DNA of 46,470 nt, taken from assembly GCA_029260165.1 (NCBI GenBank), contig JAJDDT010000111.1, forward strand, positions 1 to 46,470, written 5' to 3'. This document shows, one piece after another, positions 26,598 through 35,182 of this stretch. Each line of letters starts with the position of its first letter. The first letter of the stretch is position 1. The position numbers were made by a program, and so were the translations under genes. Below the pieces are notes generated by a model. It saw only the letters and a program-made list of their open reading frames with translations, was not told the origin of the DNA and did not search any database. This stretch comes from Phycisphaerae bacterium. Its GTDB lineage: Bacteria > Planctomycetota > Phycisphaerae > UBA1845.

Positions 26598-27128
26598 TTA
26601 TGGGGCGGGGTTGAAGGACTGGATGAATTGCGTGTGGCGACGTTCAAACTGCCTGACGCGTCGGTCATCCGGATTGGCTGAGAAGGTGCCCGTGATTCGC
26701 GTCGTGTCGTTGGTGCGAATGTCGATGGTGGCTTTTCGTCGCCCCAGGCCGAGGAATCGGGGTTTCCAATGGAGGTGTCCCTGTTGGATCTGTGTCCAGC
26801 CTGCATGTGCGCCGTTGTGTTGGACGTAGATACCCTTGCCGGGTGAGGCGTTTTCAAAATCGAAGCTGCCGGTAATGTCCGGGAGAACGAGGTAGATCGT
26901 TCCGTAGGGTTTCCCGTGTTTGGAACCCGGGAGGGGGCAGTCGATGACGAGTCGTGTGGCGGAGTCATCGTGGGCATAGGCGACGCGCGGGGCGCAGGTT
27001 TGGGTGACCATGCGCGCGGGGCGGGGTTCAAATATTTTCAACGATGATTTGGATGCGCATCCTGGGAGCAATGTGATGGAAAATGCGACTGCGGTGATTC
27101 CGATCGGCACGATTTTGGTGTTGGTCAT
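26598..27128 (-). CDS. lipoprotein of unknown function
   Basis: 176 residues from the ATG at 27128. The signal peptide ends in the lipobox-like LPGC, with Cys24 as the expected lipidated residue. The mature domain contains APRVAYAHDDSATRLVIDCPLPG, GTIYLVLPDI and WTQIQQGHLHWKPRFLG, a beta-rich pattern with no family I can name. The start lies four bases after the stop of the CRTAC1 gene, so translation is probably coupled. The weak ribosome binding site (AAGAAATAACACC) fits that. It probably belongs functionally with the CRTAC1 and TPR genes upstream. A GTG/TTG-started longer form would reach into the CRTAC1 gene and is less likely. Confidence 0.7.
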   Translation of the reverse strand: MTNTKIVPIGITAVAFSITLLPGCASKSSLKIFEPRPARMVTQTCAPRVAYAHDDSATRLVIDCPLPGSKHGKPYGTIYLVLPDITGSFDFENASPGKGIYVQHNGAHAGWTQIQQGHLHWKPRFLGLGRRKATIDIRTNDTTRITGTFSANPDDRRVRQFERRHTQFIQSFNPAP

Positions 27129-27132
27129 GGTG

Positions 27133-28824
27133 TTATTTCTTGAACGGGCGAATGGTGACGTTCTTCTGGCCACGGGTGATGGTCACAATTCCCGACGTGG
27201 AGATGTTTTCAAATGATTCGGCCGTTCCGTCAGGCCAGGTGATTTTTAATGCTGCGGTTTTGGGTGGTTTGAGTCCCAGGCCGAAGTGTGCAACGGGGGC
27301 GGTGAATGATTGGTAACTCCCGCCGCCGTGGATCCAACGGATTTTCCGTTGGTCGCCGATGGTGAGTTCGATGGTCGAACCGTAGGCGCGATGGTTCCGG
27401 CTATTTTGACGCAGTTCGACAGACAATGCGTTTCTGTTGGCGGTGTTGTTTCGATAGATTTTGACAGGTCCGTTGAGTTGGGTGAGCACGATGTCAATGT
27501 CGCCGTCGTTGTCGATGTCGCCGAATGCGGCGGACCTGCCTCGTATTTTTTCAGTCGTGATCGTTCCGGCGTTGATGACCCTTTCAAAGCGTGTGCTGTC
27601 CCTGCGTTTGAAGATGAGCTGAGGTTGTTCGTAATCGGAGTCGATTTGGGTGGTGGCTGCCTCCGGATAGACATGTCCAGCCGACATGAACAGGTCTTCG
27701 TCGCCGTCGTGATCGAAATCGTAAAATGCGCATGCCCAGTTGAGAAACGGACGGGTGATCAGGCCGAGGCCAAACTGTGCGGTGCGGTCTTCGAAGAATC
27801 CGTCACCGATGTTGAGGTGAAGGGTGTTGGTGTCGCTGGAGAAGCTGGTGACAATGGAGTCGGGTAGGCCGTTGCCGTCGATGTCGCTGATGGCGATGCC
27901 CATGGTGGCCTGGTTGCTGCCGTCCATATTGGAAGCGATCCCGGAGAGTTGACCGATCTCGTCGAAGGTGTTGTCGCCCCTGTTTTGGAAGAGGAAGTTT
28001 TCGGTTGAATCGTTGCCGACGAAAATGTCCTGCTTGCCGTCGCGGTTGAAATCGAGCATGAGTGCGACCAACCCATATCCGGGTTGGTCGACGAGACAAC
28101 CTGTGTTTTGGGTGATGTTCTTGAATGTCCCGTTACCCTGGTTTTCGTAGAGAATGTCCTGCTGCGGTTTCAGGCCGTGGGGGCCTGCCATCACAGAAAC
28201 ACCTTTGTATTTGATCCCCTCGCGACTCGGTGGCTTCCTGGGATCGAATTCCAGGTAGTTGACGACGTAGAGATCGAGATCGCCGTCGGCGTCGATATCC
28301 CCGAACGCGGCGCTGGTTGCCCAACGGTCGTCGTCGACGGCGGCTTGTTCGGAGATGTCGATGAATTTTCCGACACCCGGTTTTTGGGTGTCGTTTTTTA
28401 AGAGAATGTTGGGTCCATAGCAGGTGACGAAAATGTCGTCGAATCCATCGTTGTCGATATCCCCGATGGCAACGCCCATCGCCCAGTGACTGATGTCGAT
28501 GCCGTATTTTTCGGAAACATCGGTGAATTTCCCGGCACCGTCGTTGGCGTAAAGCCTTGATCCGGGTCCCTTTTCAGGATTGTCGATGGTGGCGCCGTTG
28601 GCGAAGAAGAGGTCGAGATCGCCGTCGTTGTCGAAATCGAAAGTGGCTACTCCGCCTCCGTTCACGTCGAGAATGTGGCGCGATGGCGTGGCGCCGCACG
28701 TCATCGTCAGGTCAACACCTGATTCCCTGGCGACCTCGGTGAAATGGATGTCCGATGCGTTCATCGGGACCGTCGCGCACGCGATGAGGGTCGCGATGAA
28801 TCGGAACTGCGGACGGCGGTTCAT
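27133..28824 (-). CDS. CRTAC1-type secreted FG-GAP/ASPIC-UnbV protein
   Basis: 563 residues with a short signal peptide (FIATLIACATVPMNA). Seven calcium-binding FG-GAP-like loops can be counted, among them FDFDNDGDLDLF, GDIDNDGFDDIF, GDIDADGDLDLY, LDFNRDGKQDIF, YDFDHDGDEDLF and GDIDNDGDIDIV. The fold should be an integrin-like beta-propeller. The C-terminus is an ASPIC/UnbV domain (RKIRWIHGGGSYQSF, HFGLGL, LKITWPDG). CRTAC1 proteins are abundant in planctomycetes, often beside TPR proteins, and their role is unknown beyond calcium-dependent extracytoplasmic binding. Its start codon overlaps the stop of the TPR gene (ATGA at 28821-28824), which shows translational coupling. Confidence 0.9.
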   Translation of the reverse strand: MNRRPQFRFIATLIACATVPMNASDIHFTEVARESGVDLTMTCGATPSRHILDVNGGGVATFDFDNDGDLDLFFANGATIDNPEKGPGSRLYANDGAGKFTDVSEKYGIDISHWAMGVAIGDIDNDGFDDIFVTCYGPNILLKNDTQKPGVGKFIDISEQAAVDDDRWATSAAFGDIDADGDLDLYVVNYLEFDPRKPPSREGIKYKGVSVMAGPHGLKPQQDILYENQGNGTFKNITQNTGCLVDQPGYGLVALMLDFNRDGKQDIFVGNDSTENFLFQNRGDNTFDEIGQLSGIASNMDGSNQATMGIAISDIDGNGLPDSIVTSFSSDTNTLHLNIGDGFFEDRTAQFGLGLITRPFLNWACAFYDFDHDGDEDLFMSAGHVYPEAATTQIDSDYEQPQLIFKRRDSTRFERVINAGTITTEKIRGRSAAFGDIDNDGDIDIVLTQLNGPVKIYRNNTANRNALSVELRQNSRNHRAYGSTIELTIGDQRKIRWIHGGGSYQSFTAPVAHFGLGLKPPKTAALKITWPDGTAESFENISTSGIVTITRGQKNVTIRPFKK

Positions 28825-29657
28825 TCGGGATGTCCCCTGGTTGGTCGTCGTTTTTCGCGGACGGTATCGTGCATTTGTTTGGCTTTCCTGGCAGACTCGA
28901 CGTCACCGAGGCGGTAGAAAACGCGTGAGAGTTTGAACATCGCGCCATAAAGTTGCGGGTTCAGACGGACGGCAGTAATGAGTTCGTCGCGGGCCTGTTC
29001 GAGCTTGTTTTGGCGGATCAGGACATCCGCTCGTCGGGCGCGGGATTTGGCTTCGTCGGCGTTGCGTCGCTGGTCGTGGGCGAGTTCGACAGCTTTGTCG
29101 AAGCGTTTCAACGCCTCTTCGAGTTGATCGCGCTCGTAGGCGATCAATCCCAGCGCGAAGTGGATATCGGGGTAGTCCGGATTCGTCGGGAGGTAGGCTT
29201 TGAACGCCTCCTCCGCCTCGTCCTGCTTGCCGAGGTAATATCGACACCATCCGAGAAACATCTTCGGGGGGTGATGCGTCGCATCAAGATCGACCGCCTT
29301 CTTCAACAATGGTTCTGCCTGTTCATACTTGCGCTCCTTGTGGTAGGTCAGTGCGAGCATGAGATAGGCCCTTGACGATCGTGGGTAGTCGCGCACGAGC
29401 CGTTGCGCGAGGGTCCGGGCCTGTTCAAACTGCCGCTGCCCGATGAGTTGGACACACTGCCGAATAACACTCCCGTCGGGATCAATGGGTTTTTCGGAAT
29501 CCCCGGGTTTGGGCGGCGATTGTCCTGACGGCGTCTGTTCCGTCTGATCGCGCTTGTCCTGGCTGGGTGAGATTTTTTCCTGTGCGATCGCGCCGTTCGC
29601 GACAAGGATCGCGACGAGTAGATGCAGGACCAGCGAATATCGCGAGGCGATTGGCAT
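28821..29657 (-). CDS. secreted tetratricopeptide-repeat protein
   Basis: 278 residues with a signal peptide (SLVLHLLVAILVANGAIAQ) and a disordered, charged linker (about 27-65). At least five TPR units follow, for example ARTLAQRLVRDYPRSSRAYLML, EQAEPLLKKAVDLDATHHPP, EAEEAFKAYLPTNPDYPDIHFAL and EALKRFDKAVELAHDQR. The domain should be periplasmic and bind partners, most plausibly the CRTAC1 protein encoded next and translationally coupled to it. A TATAAT box stands six bases before the ATG, so this gene may have its own start point with little or no leader. The preceding flavoprotein gene ends 52 bases upstream, so read-through from that cassette is also possible. Confidence 0.9.
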   Translation of the reverse strand: MPIASRYSLVLHLLVAILVANGAIAQEKISPSQDKRDQTEQTPSGQSPPKPGDSEKPIDPDGSVIRQCVQLIGQRQFEQARTLAQRLVRDYPRSSRAYLMLALTYHKERKYEQAEPLLKKAVDLDATHHPPKMFLGWCRYYLGKQDEAEEAFKAYLPTNPDYPDIHFALGLIAYERDQLEEALKRFDKAVELAHDQRRNADEAKSRARRADVLIRQNKLEQARDELITAVRLNPQLYGAMFKLSRVFYRLGDVESARKAKQMHDTVREKRRPTRGHPE

Positions 29658-29663
29658 GGCTGC

Positions 29664-29669
29664 ATTATA
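29664..29669 (-). promoter_or_regulatory. possible -10 box giving a near-leaderless TPR transcript
   Basis: On the minus strand TATAAT is followed by only GCAGCC before the ATG at 29657, so transcription would begin at or next to the start codon. The -35 region is poor. Just upstream a perfect seven-pair hairpin, CCTCCTG/CAGGAGG, lies after the stop of the flavoprotein gene but lacks a T-run. Confidence 0.35.
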
Positions 29670-29709
29670 GTGATATTTGCGCGGTTCGCACCTCCTGAGT
29701 GCAGGAGGA

Positions 29710-31203
29710 TCACACGGTTCCGGTGAACGGGTACATGTTGCGGCGCGACGGGTCGCAGAGTCCTGCGGAGTTGTACGGTTTCAGTTGGTCTCGCACGAGA
29801 TTGCCGAGTTCGCCGGAATTGTGATTTCTGTCTAGTGCCGTTTTGCAACAGGACTCGACGATTTCCAGATACGTTGAATCGTCCGCCAGTAGAAACCCGC
29901 GTGCGTTTTCGTCATCGCCGGCACGAATGCGTTCCTCGCATGTGATGGCTGCCGCGAAATACAGCATCACGATATGGGTCAGCGATTCAAACCGATCGAG
30001 GTTGGCGAAACACGTTGACGTGATGCGATCAATGAGGTCAAGTTCGCTCGCGAAACGGCGATCGTAGTCGCGCATCAGGTCGTCGACCCGTTGCGAATCG
30101 TCGAGGGATTCGAGGATTCCTGCTGCCCGTTCGACACCATACAACGCATGAGCGAGACCCGGGCTAAGCCATGGATCGACAAAGCCAGCCGTGTGGTGCA
30201 TCGCGAGCCAGCCATCGCCAGCCGCATGTGGGAGCTTGCGTTGACCGCGATCGCAGTGGTGCATGGGAATAACGGGTTTCGCGTGTGCGAATTGCTGATG
30301 GATCGACGGGTACGCACTTGTGAGCCGCATCCATTCCTGTTCGGGGGTTTCACTGTCAACGATCGGATGTTGCGATGGCGACAACGAGAATCCCGCGCTG
30401 GTCAATCCGTTGTCAAAATGCAACACCCACATCCAACCGCCGTCGATGATGTGGTGAAGGGCGGACGCGTCGCATGGAAAAACGTGATCCCTGGTGGAAA
30501 GATGACGGTCTGCCAGCACATCAGACCAGGGTAACACATCGCGGAAATGTCCAAACAACGTGCGGGATTCAGTTCGCAACGGTGTGGTGTCGATTGCAGT
30601 CGATTGCTCCGGTTGGGTCGAGGCGAGGATGGCGGCTGGTCCGGTCGCGTCGATGCAGAATCGTGCGGAAATCTCCAGATCGTCGCATTGATCGTGCCCG
30701 GTGATCACGCACCGGTCGTCGCGACGGATTTCGTCGATCAAGAAAAGGTCGCGGTAGAGGATATCCGCGTCGCAGACCTGTTGATTCACAAAATGGTCGA
30801 ATTCCGAGCGGTACCAGTGCGTGTCGCCGCGACGTTCGTCGCGATTGGCAGCCACGAGCAGTTCGCGATCATGATCCGAAGACGACTGAAACGCCCTACC
30901 AGCCTCATGCTTGAAAAAACTGAACCCGCGCTTCAATCCGCACGCGATGTCCGGTCGGTGTGATTTCCACGATCCATATCGGGTGAAAGGACGCAAAGCG
31001 TCGAGGCCGTAACGCTCGGCCAAACACGCGAGTTTGAGATTCGCAAGCGGGGTTGAGGACTCGCCGATGGCGAAACGAGGGTGTTGCCCCTTTTCGAGCA
31101 GCGCGACCGACAATCCAAGCCGTTGGGCGACCAGGGCCATCAAGCTCCCGGTGAATCCCGCACCAAGAATGGCCACGTCGCAGCTATGTTCCTGACGGCT
31201 CAT
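29710..31203 (-). CDS. flavin-dependent halogenase-like oxidoreductase (PF04820-type)
   Basis: 497 residues from the ATG at 31203; a TTG six codons earlier is possible and neither start has a clear ribosome binding site. The N-terminal FAD-binding motif is GAGFTG at residues 14-19, followed by GESSTP near 47. The second FAD-contact region is GFVDPWLSPGLAHAL near residue 345. The overall pattern is that of flavin-dependent halogenases and related monooxygenases. The W-x-W-x-I-P motif of true tryptophan halogenases is degenerate (WMWVLH at 257-262), so halogenation is not established; a hydroxylase or reductase is equally possible. No signal peptide is present. The start lies inside the end of the radical SAM gene (20-base overlap), so the two are coupled and form a cassette with the Asn-synthetase-like gene. 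Confidence 0.8.
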   Translation of the reverse strand: MSRQEHSCDVAILGAGFTGSLMALVAQRLGLSVALLEKGQHPRFAIGESSTPLANLKLACLAERYGLDALRPFTRYGSWKSHRPDIACGLKRGFSFFKHEAGRAFQSSSDHDRELLVAANRDERRGDTHWYRSEFDHFVNQQVCDADILYRDLFLIDEIRRDDRCVITGHDQCDDLEISARFCIDATGPAAILASTQPEQSTAIDTTPLRTESRTLFGHFRDVLPWSDVLADRHLSTRDHVFPCDASALHHIIDGGWMWVLHFDNGLTSAGFSLSPSQHPIVDSETPEQEWMRLTSAYPSIHQQFAHAKPVIPMHHCDRGQRKLPHAAGDGWLAMHHTAGFVDPWLSPGLAHALYGVERAAGILESLDDSQRVDDLMRDYDRRFASELDLIDRITSTCFANLDRFESLTHIVMLYFAAAITCEERIRAGDDENARGFLLADDSTYLEIVESCCKTALDRNHNSGELGNLVRDQLKPYNSAGLCDPSRRNMYPFTGTV

Positions 31204-32131
31204 GTTCGTTGGTATCAACAATTCGTTGGGTCAGATTCATACGGATCAACCGATCGTACCGTTGGCGTTGTTTGGCTGTTCCATGTTGCAGATACTGCAA
31301 ATCCCAAAGGTCCGCAAAAACGCGACCCTGGTTGAGTGACAATCCGTGTCGCAGCACCTCCTCAAGGGATTCGGGTGCGGGTGTCGCGAATTGTCCCGAT
31401 CGTTGCAATGCCTCGATGGCACCATTTCCCCCGCGCGTTGGGATGACCGCGCAGCACTCCACGCCAACATCAAAAGCGAAATCGACGGACTTTTTCGCCC
31501 ACGAAACACCCTCGTCCTCGGTGAGAAACGGTGGTCTGAGCAGGATGAACGCTCGCGCTTGCATGTTGCGCTCACGCAATTTCGCGACGGCTCGTCCGAA
31601 ATCATCGAGCGTCATGCGCTTGTTCAGTTTTGAAAGAACTTCTGGGTGGACCGTTTCCAAACCCATGGCGACGTGCACGTCGGGTTCGGTGATGTCGTTG
31701 AACGCATAGCAACGCCTGCCGATCATATTTGGATGACTCTCGACGACGATGGTTTCAACGTCAGCCACGAATTCGGCGATTTCGGTGTCATCCTCGGGTG
31801 GAATGGCATTGGGATCGAAGAAATTGCCGCTGTTGTAGAGCTTGATGTGTCGCGTGGCGGGCAGGCGATCGAGGGCGTATCGAATTTGCCGTGGGATTTG
31901 CCCGACCGCGACGCGCGTGTCGGTTGTGTTTTTCCACAAGTCGCACATCAGACAGCGATAGGGACACTCGCGGTTCGTCAGAAAAATCGTCGCAACATCC
32001 TCGCAAACACCGCGAGGTGAGAATTCCTTTTCGACCAGGTGGGCGTAGGGAACGTTGGGGTCAACATCGTTCTTCGGTCCCCGCCGACCCAAAATCCACG
32101 CGTCGTCAAGCTGTTGGTCAAGGTCAGGCAT
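31184..32131 (-). CDS. radical SAM enzyme of unknown substrate
   Basis: 315 residues from the ATG at 32131, which overlaps the stop of the upstream gene by eight bases; the frame is open a further 12 codons inside that gene. The cluster-binding motif is C-x3-C-x2-C (Cys56, Cys60, Cys63, in ECPYRCLMCDLW), which binds the [4Fe-4S] cluster that cleaves S-adenosylmethionine. Further features are HIKLYNSGNFFD, an SAM-contact ESHP, and MGLETVHPEVLSKLNKRM. These are the strand patterns of the Elp3/MiaB/RaSEA-like branch. No B12-binding or SPASM domain is visible. The substrate is unknown. The position between an amide-forming ligase and a flavoprotein suggests it modifies the same small molecule or peptide. 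Confidence 0.9.
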   Translation of the reverse strand: MPDLDQQLDDAWILGRRGPKNDVDPNVPYAHLVEKEFSPRGVCEDVATIFLTNRECPYRCLMCDLWKNTTDTRVAVGQIPRQIRYALDRLPATRHIKLYNSGNFFDPNAIPPEDDTEIAEFVADVETIVVESHPNMIGRRCYAFNDITEPDVHVAMGLETVHPEVLSKLNKRMTLDDFGRAVAKLRERNMQARAFILLRPPFLTEDEGVSWAKKSVDFAFDVGVECCAVIPTRGGNGAIEALQRSGQFATPAPESLEEVLRHGLSLNQGRVFADLWDLQYLQHGTAKQRQRYDRLIRMNLTQRIVDTNEHEPSGT

Positions 32132-33452
32132 AAACAGAATCGAACAGGCGTCGATAGCTCCGCTCATCGGACGGAAAAAGGTCGGTAAACGATTGCTCGT
32201 TCATGACCCCATGTTGGAATCGCCGCTTCTCGAATATCGGCATGTCCATACCGGTGACGTGCCTGATGCCCCTGGAGACGATCTCGCCTTTCAAGCGATA
32301 GAGTTGCTCATGGTCCCACCCTGTCAGATCAATAAACGGGATAGCCTCCGCGACCGCGATGACAGGCGGCGACGTGAACGGGCTGAACGCACTGAATCCG
32401 AGTTCGGTCGTCGGACCGTAGACGCGCGCGTACCCGCGACTTTGTCCACCCGAAAAGGTCAGGGAGTGTTTGATCGAGTCGACGCCCCACCCTTCCTGAT
32501 AGAGCATCATGTTGTTGAGCACACTGCGAATGGTCAGCTCCGGGTTTTCCTCAATCGGGTAATCCTTGAGATTTTCATCCCCACCGTCGCCGTCGATCAG
32601 ATATTTCCAGTCCGGGTATCGGTTGCGTATGCCGCGACACAACGCAAGCGTCATCGCGCCCGCCTGAACGTCCAGCGGCTTGTAATCCTCGACGACGCGG
32701 ATGGCTTGTTCAACGTTGATCGCGTCCGGCGTCACCTCAATCGGCTCATGAAACATATCCAGATTCAGCGCCTTGAGCATCTCGCGTGCCTGGACAAGGT
32801 CTCCCCCCCCACCGTCAACACTGAGCGTGAATGCCTTGAGACGCGAGGGATTCATACCGGCACGAAGCATGGCGTGGTAGGTGAGAACAAACACCGCCCC
32901 GCTGTCGATTCCGCCCGAAAAGCAAACACCGATTGGTTTATGATCACCGAGCCGCTCAAGCCATTTGCTGATCTCGACATCGACAGCCTCGATGTATTTT
33001 CGACCAATGACGTCCAGGTCAGCCGGCAGCGTCCCGCGTGGTGGCGTGAAGTAGCGACGATAGGTCGGATTCGGATCGGGACACCCCAAAAGCTCCAGTT
33101 CCACGACGTAATGCGCGGGGACCATACGCGTGTAGGATGGATGGAACTGGTTCCCAAGTCCCTCGGATTTCAGCCAATGTTGGATGGCATCGATGCGATC
33201 CGCCACAACAAGCTGAGGTCCGTCCACGCGCTTGGCGATGAAATAGCGCATCAGTCGTCCGATGGTTCGAGCCATCCGAATCCTACGACCGTTCTGAGCA
33301 ACAATCGCGAAATGCCCGTCGATCGATCGGACGGCTTCGGGGGTGCCTTCGCGAACGATTTTTCGGGCCTGGTCCGGGGAATGGCTGAAAATCGTATTCC
33401 GCGATGGGTCGAGCAGATCGATGACTTTTGCGACGGGGCGGTTGTCATGCAT
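32124..33452 (-). CDS. asparagine-synthetase-like ATP-dependent ligase lacking the glutaminase cysteine
   Basis: 442 residues from the ATG at 33452; GGAG lies eight bases upstream. The C-terminal half is an asparagine-synthetase-type domain with the PP-loop SGGIDSG at 179-185, which binds ATP, and a second nucleotide/acidic motif DGDGGDEN near 288. The N-terminal half keeps the later strands of the class II glutaminase fold (SIDGHFAIVAQ, MARTIGRLMRYFIAK). It lacks the first strands and the Cys2 nucleophile that every glutamine-hydrolysing member needs; the chain simply starts MHDNRPVAK. This resembles beta-lactam synthetase and the lasso-peptide cyclase McjC, which adenylate a carboxylate and close an intramolecular amide. 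The substrate here is unknown. It is the first gene of the cassette and is divergent from the M32 peptidase. Confidence 0.85.
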   Translation of the reverse strand: MHDNRPVAKVIDLLDPSRNTIFSHSPDQARKIVREGTPEAVRSIDGHFAIVAQNGRRIRMARTIGRLMRYFIAKRVDGPQLVVADRIDAIQHWLKSEGLGNQFHPSYTRMVPAHYVVELELLGCPDPNPTYRRYFTPPRGTLPADLDVIGRKYIEAVDVEISKWLERLGDHKPIGVCFSGGIDSGAVFVLTYHAMLRAGMNPSRLKAFTLSVDGGGGDLVQAREMLKALNLDMFHEPIEVTPDAINVEQAIRVVEDYKPLDVQAGAMTLALCRGIRNRYPDWKYLIDGDGGDENLKDYPIEENPELTIRSVLNNMMLYQEGWGVDSIKHSLTFSGGQSRGYARVYGPTTELGFSAFSPFTSPPVIAVAEAIPFIDLTGWDHEQLYRLKGEIVSRGIRHVTGMDMPIFEKRRFQHGVMNEQSFTDLFPSDERSYRRLFDSVYA

Positions 33453-33676
33453 GGGTGGTTCTCCGTATCCCTTTCTCCACATATTGGGAAAAGAGGGGGA
33501 ATTTGTCCAGGGATCGCAGATTGGCAAACTCAGCCATTTCAGTCGCTCGCGAAAAATGGACTACCCGCCCGGACGACGACGTGCTACAGTACTGCGGTTA
33601 TCGTGAATGTCTCGGCGCGGGACGAGTGGTAGTTTCGCCCAATCCGCATACTTTCGACATCCCGGAGAGGTTTTCC

Positions 33677-35173
33677 ATGTCGGACGCCTATCGGCAACTT
33701 GTTCAGCAGATCAGTGAAATAGGCCAACTCGAATCGGTGGAGGCGATTCTTGACTGGGATCAGGAAACGTACATGCCACCCCGGGGAGTGCACGCACGGG
33801 CGGAGCAATTGTCCCTCCTGGCCAGACTGATTCACGACCGCCGATCTGACGCTGTCGTCGGCGATTTGCTCGGGCAGATGAATGGCGCGGGCGGCGATCC
33901 GATCAGGGAAACAAATATTCGTGAAACCCGCCGGATTTACGACCGGTCGGTCAAGGTGCCGTCAAATCTCATTGGCCGGATTGCGAAAATCAGCACGCAC
34001 GCAAAAAGTGCCTGGGGAGAGGCCCGCCGCGACAACAAATTTGGTCATTTTGCGCCGCACCTGAAAGAACTCGTCGAGCTTAAACGCGAGGTGGCGGATC
34101 ACATTGGGTACGAACAGGAACGCTACGACGCATTGCTTGACGAGTTTGAGCCGGGTGCCAGGACCGCCGACGTCGCCGTTGTTTTCAGCCGGCTTCGCGA
34201 TGCGCTGAGGCAGTTCGTTGCTGAATTGAGAGACGCACCCAAACAGCCCGATACGTCGATTCTCAAACGACATTATCCGCAGGAGAAGCAGGCTGAATTC
34301 GCACACATGCTGGTGGAGGCGATCGGGTTTTCCTTTGACAAGGGGCGTATCGACGTTTCGACGCATCCGTTCTGTTCGGGTACCTCGCCATGCGATGTGA
34401 GGCTGACCACGCGGTATGACGAAAAATTCTTCTCCATGGCAATTTTCGGAACGCTGCATGAAGCAGGACACGGGTTGTATGAACAAGGGCTTGGAAATGA
34501 GCACATGTTCACGCCGATGGGGTCAGCCACGTCGCTGGGCATTCACGAATCACAGTCCAGATTGTGGGAAAACATCGTCGGGCGAAGTCGCGCATTCTGG
34601 GAATATTTTTATAAAAACGCGCAGTCCATGTTCGGCCCGTCGTTGGCGGATGTCTCCCTTGATTCCTTTGTCGGTGCGATCAACGCCGTCCACCCGTCGT
34701 TGATTCGCGTCGAAGCCGACGAGGTAACCTACAACCTGCATATTATTCTCCGTTTCGAGCTTGAACGGGCGTTGCTCGATGGCAGGCTGGACGTTGATGA
34801 CATTCCCGAAGCGTGGAACGCCAAAATGGAGGAATTGCTCGGCATTCGACCCGGGACCGACACCCTGGGCTGCCTACAAGATATCCACTGGTCGATGGGA
34901 ACCTTTGGGTATTTCCCGACGTACGCCCTGGGAAATCTGTACGCCTCCCAGTTCTACGCAAAAGCGGAAACCGCGATTCCCGATCTTGCCGATCGCATTC
35001 GCCGCGGGGATTTCGCGACGTTACTGGATTGGCTTCGCGAGAATATCCACCACCACGGAAGGCGATATCGAGCCGACAAACTGGTCGAAATCGTCACGGG
35101 CGAATCGCTGTCGGTTGAACCGTTCCTTTCCTATCTTCGCAACAAGTTTTCACCGATTTACGGTCTCACTTGA
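33677..35173 (+). CDS. M32-family metallocarboxypeptidase (Taq type)
   Basis: 498 residues, the normal M32 length, from the ATG at 33677 (CGGAGAGG six bases upstream). The frame extends back to 33428 into the divergent gene, which I reject. Signatures are DWDQETYMPP near residue 26, the zinc motif HEAGH at 261-265 (ligands His261 and His265, catalytic Glu262), and Glu291 of GIHESQSRLWEN as third ligand. C-terminal features IHWSMGTFGYFPTYALGNLYA also match. The enzyme removes C-terminal residues from peptides in the cytoplasm; no signal peptide is present. The CPBP gene starts nine bases downstream and the MOSC gene 16 bases after that, so the three probably share a transcript. Confidence 0.95.
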   Translation: MSDAYRQLVQQISEIGQLESVEAILDWDQETYMPPRGVHARAEQLSLLARLIHDRRSDAVVGDLLGQMNGAGGDPIRETNIRETRRIYDRSVKVPSNLIGRIAKISTHAKSAWGEARRDNKFGHFAPHLKELVELKREVADHIGYEQERYDALLDEFEPGARTADVAVVFSRLRDALRQFVAELRDAPKQPDTSILKRHYPQEKQAEFAHMLVEAIGFSFDKGRIDVSTHPFCSGTSPCDVRLTTRYDEKFFSMAIFGTLHEAGHGLYEQGLGNEHMFTPMGSATSLGIHESQSRLWENIVGRSRAFWEYFYKNAQSMFGPSLADVSLDSFVGAINAVHPSLIRVEADEVTYNLHIILRFELERALLDGRLDVDDIPEAWNAKMEELLGIRPGTDTLGCLQDIHWSMGTFGYFPTYALGNLYASQFYAKAETAIPDLADRIRRGDFATLLDWLRENIHHHGRRYRADKLVEIVTGESLSVEPFLSYLRNKFSPIYGLT

Positions 35174-35182
35174 TTTAATAAA

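Noticed and set aside
32055-33632. 525-residue plus-strand frame over the Asn-synthetase-like gene
   Set aside because: No motifs, and it conflicts with a well-supported gene carrying SGGIDSG and a ribosome binding site.
33428-33676. upstream extension of the M32 carboxypeptidase
   Set aside because: It overlaps the divergent gene start, and CGGAGAGG precedes the ATG at 33677, which gives the normal family length.
33453-33676. precursor-peptide gene for the three-enzyme cassette
   Set aside because: No short frame with a ribosome binding site and plausible leader/core was found in the divergent gap.
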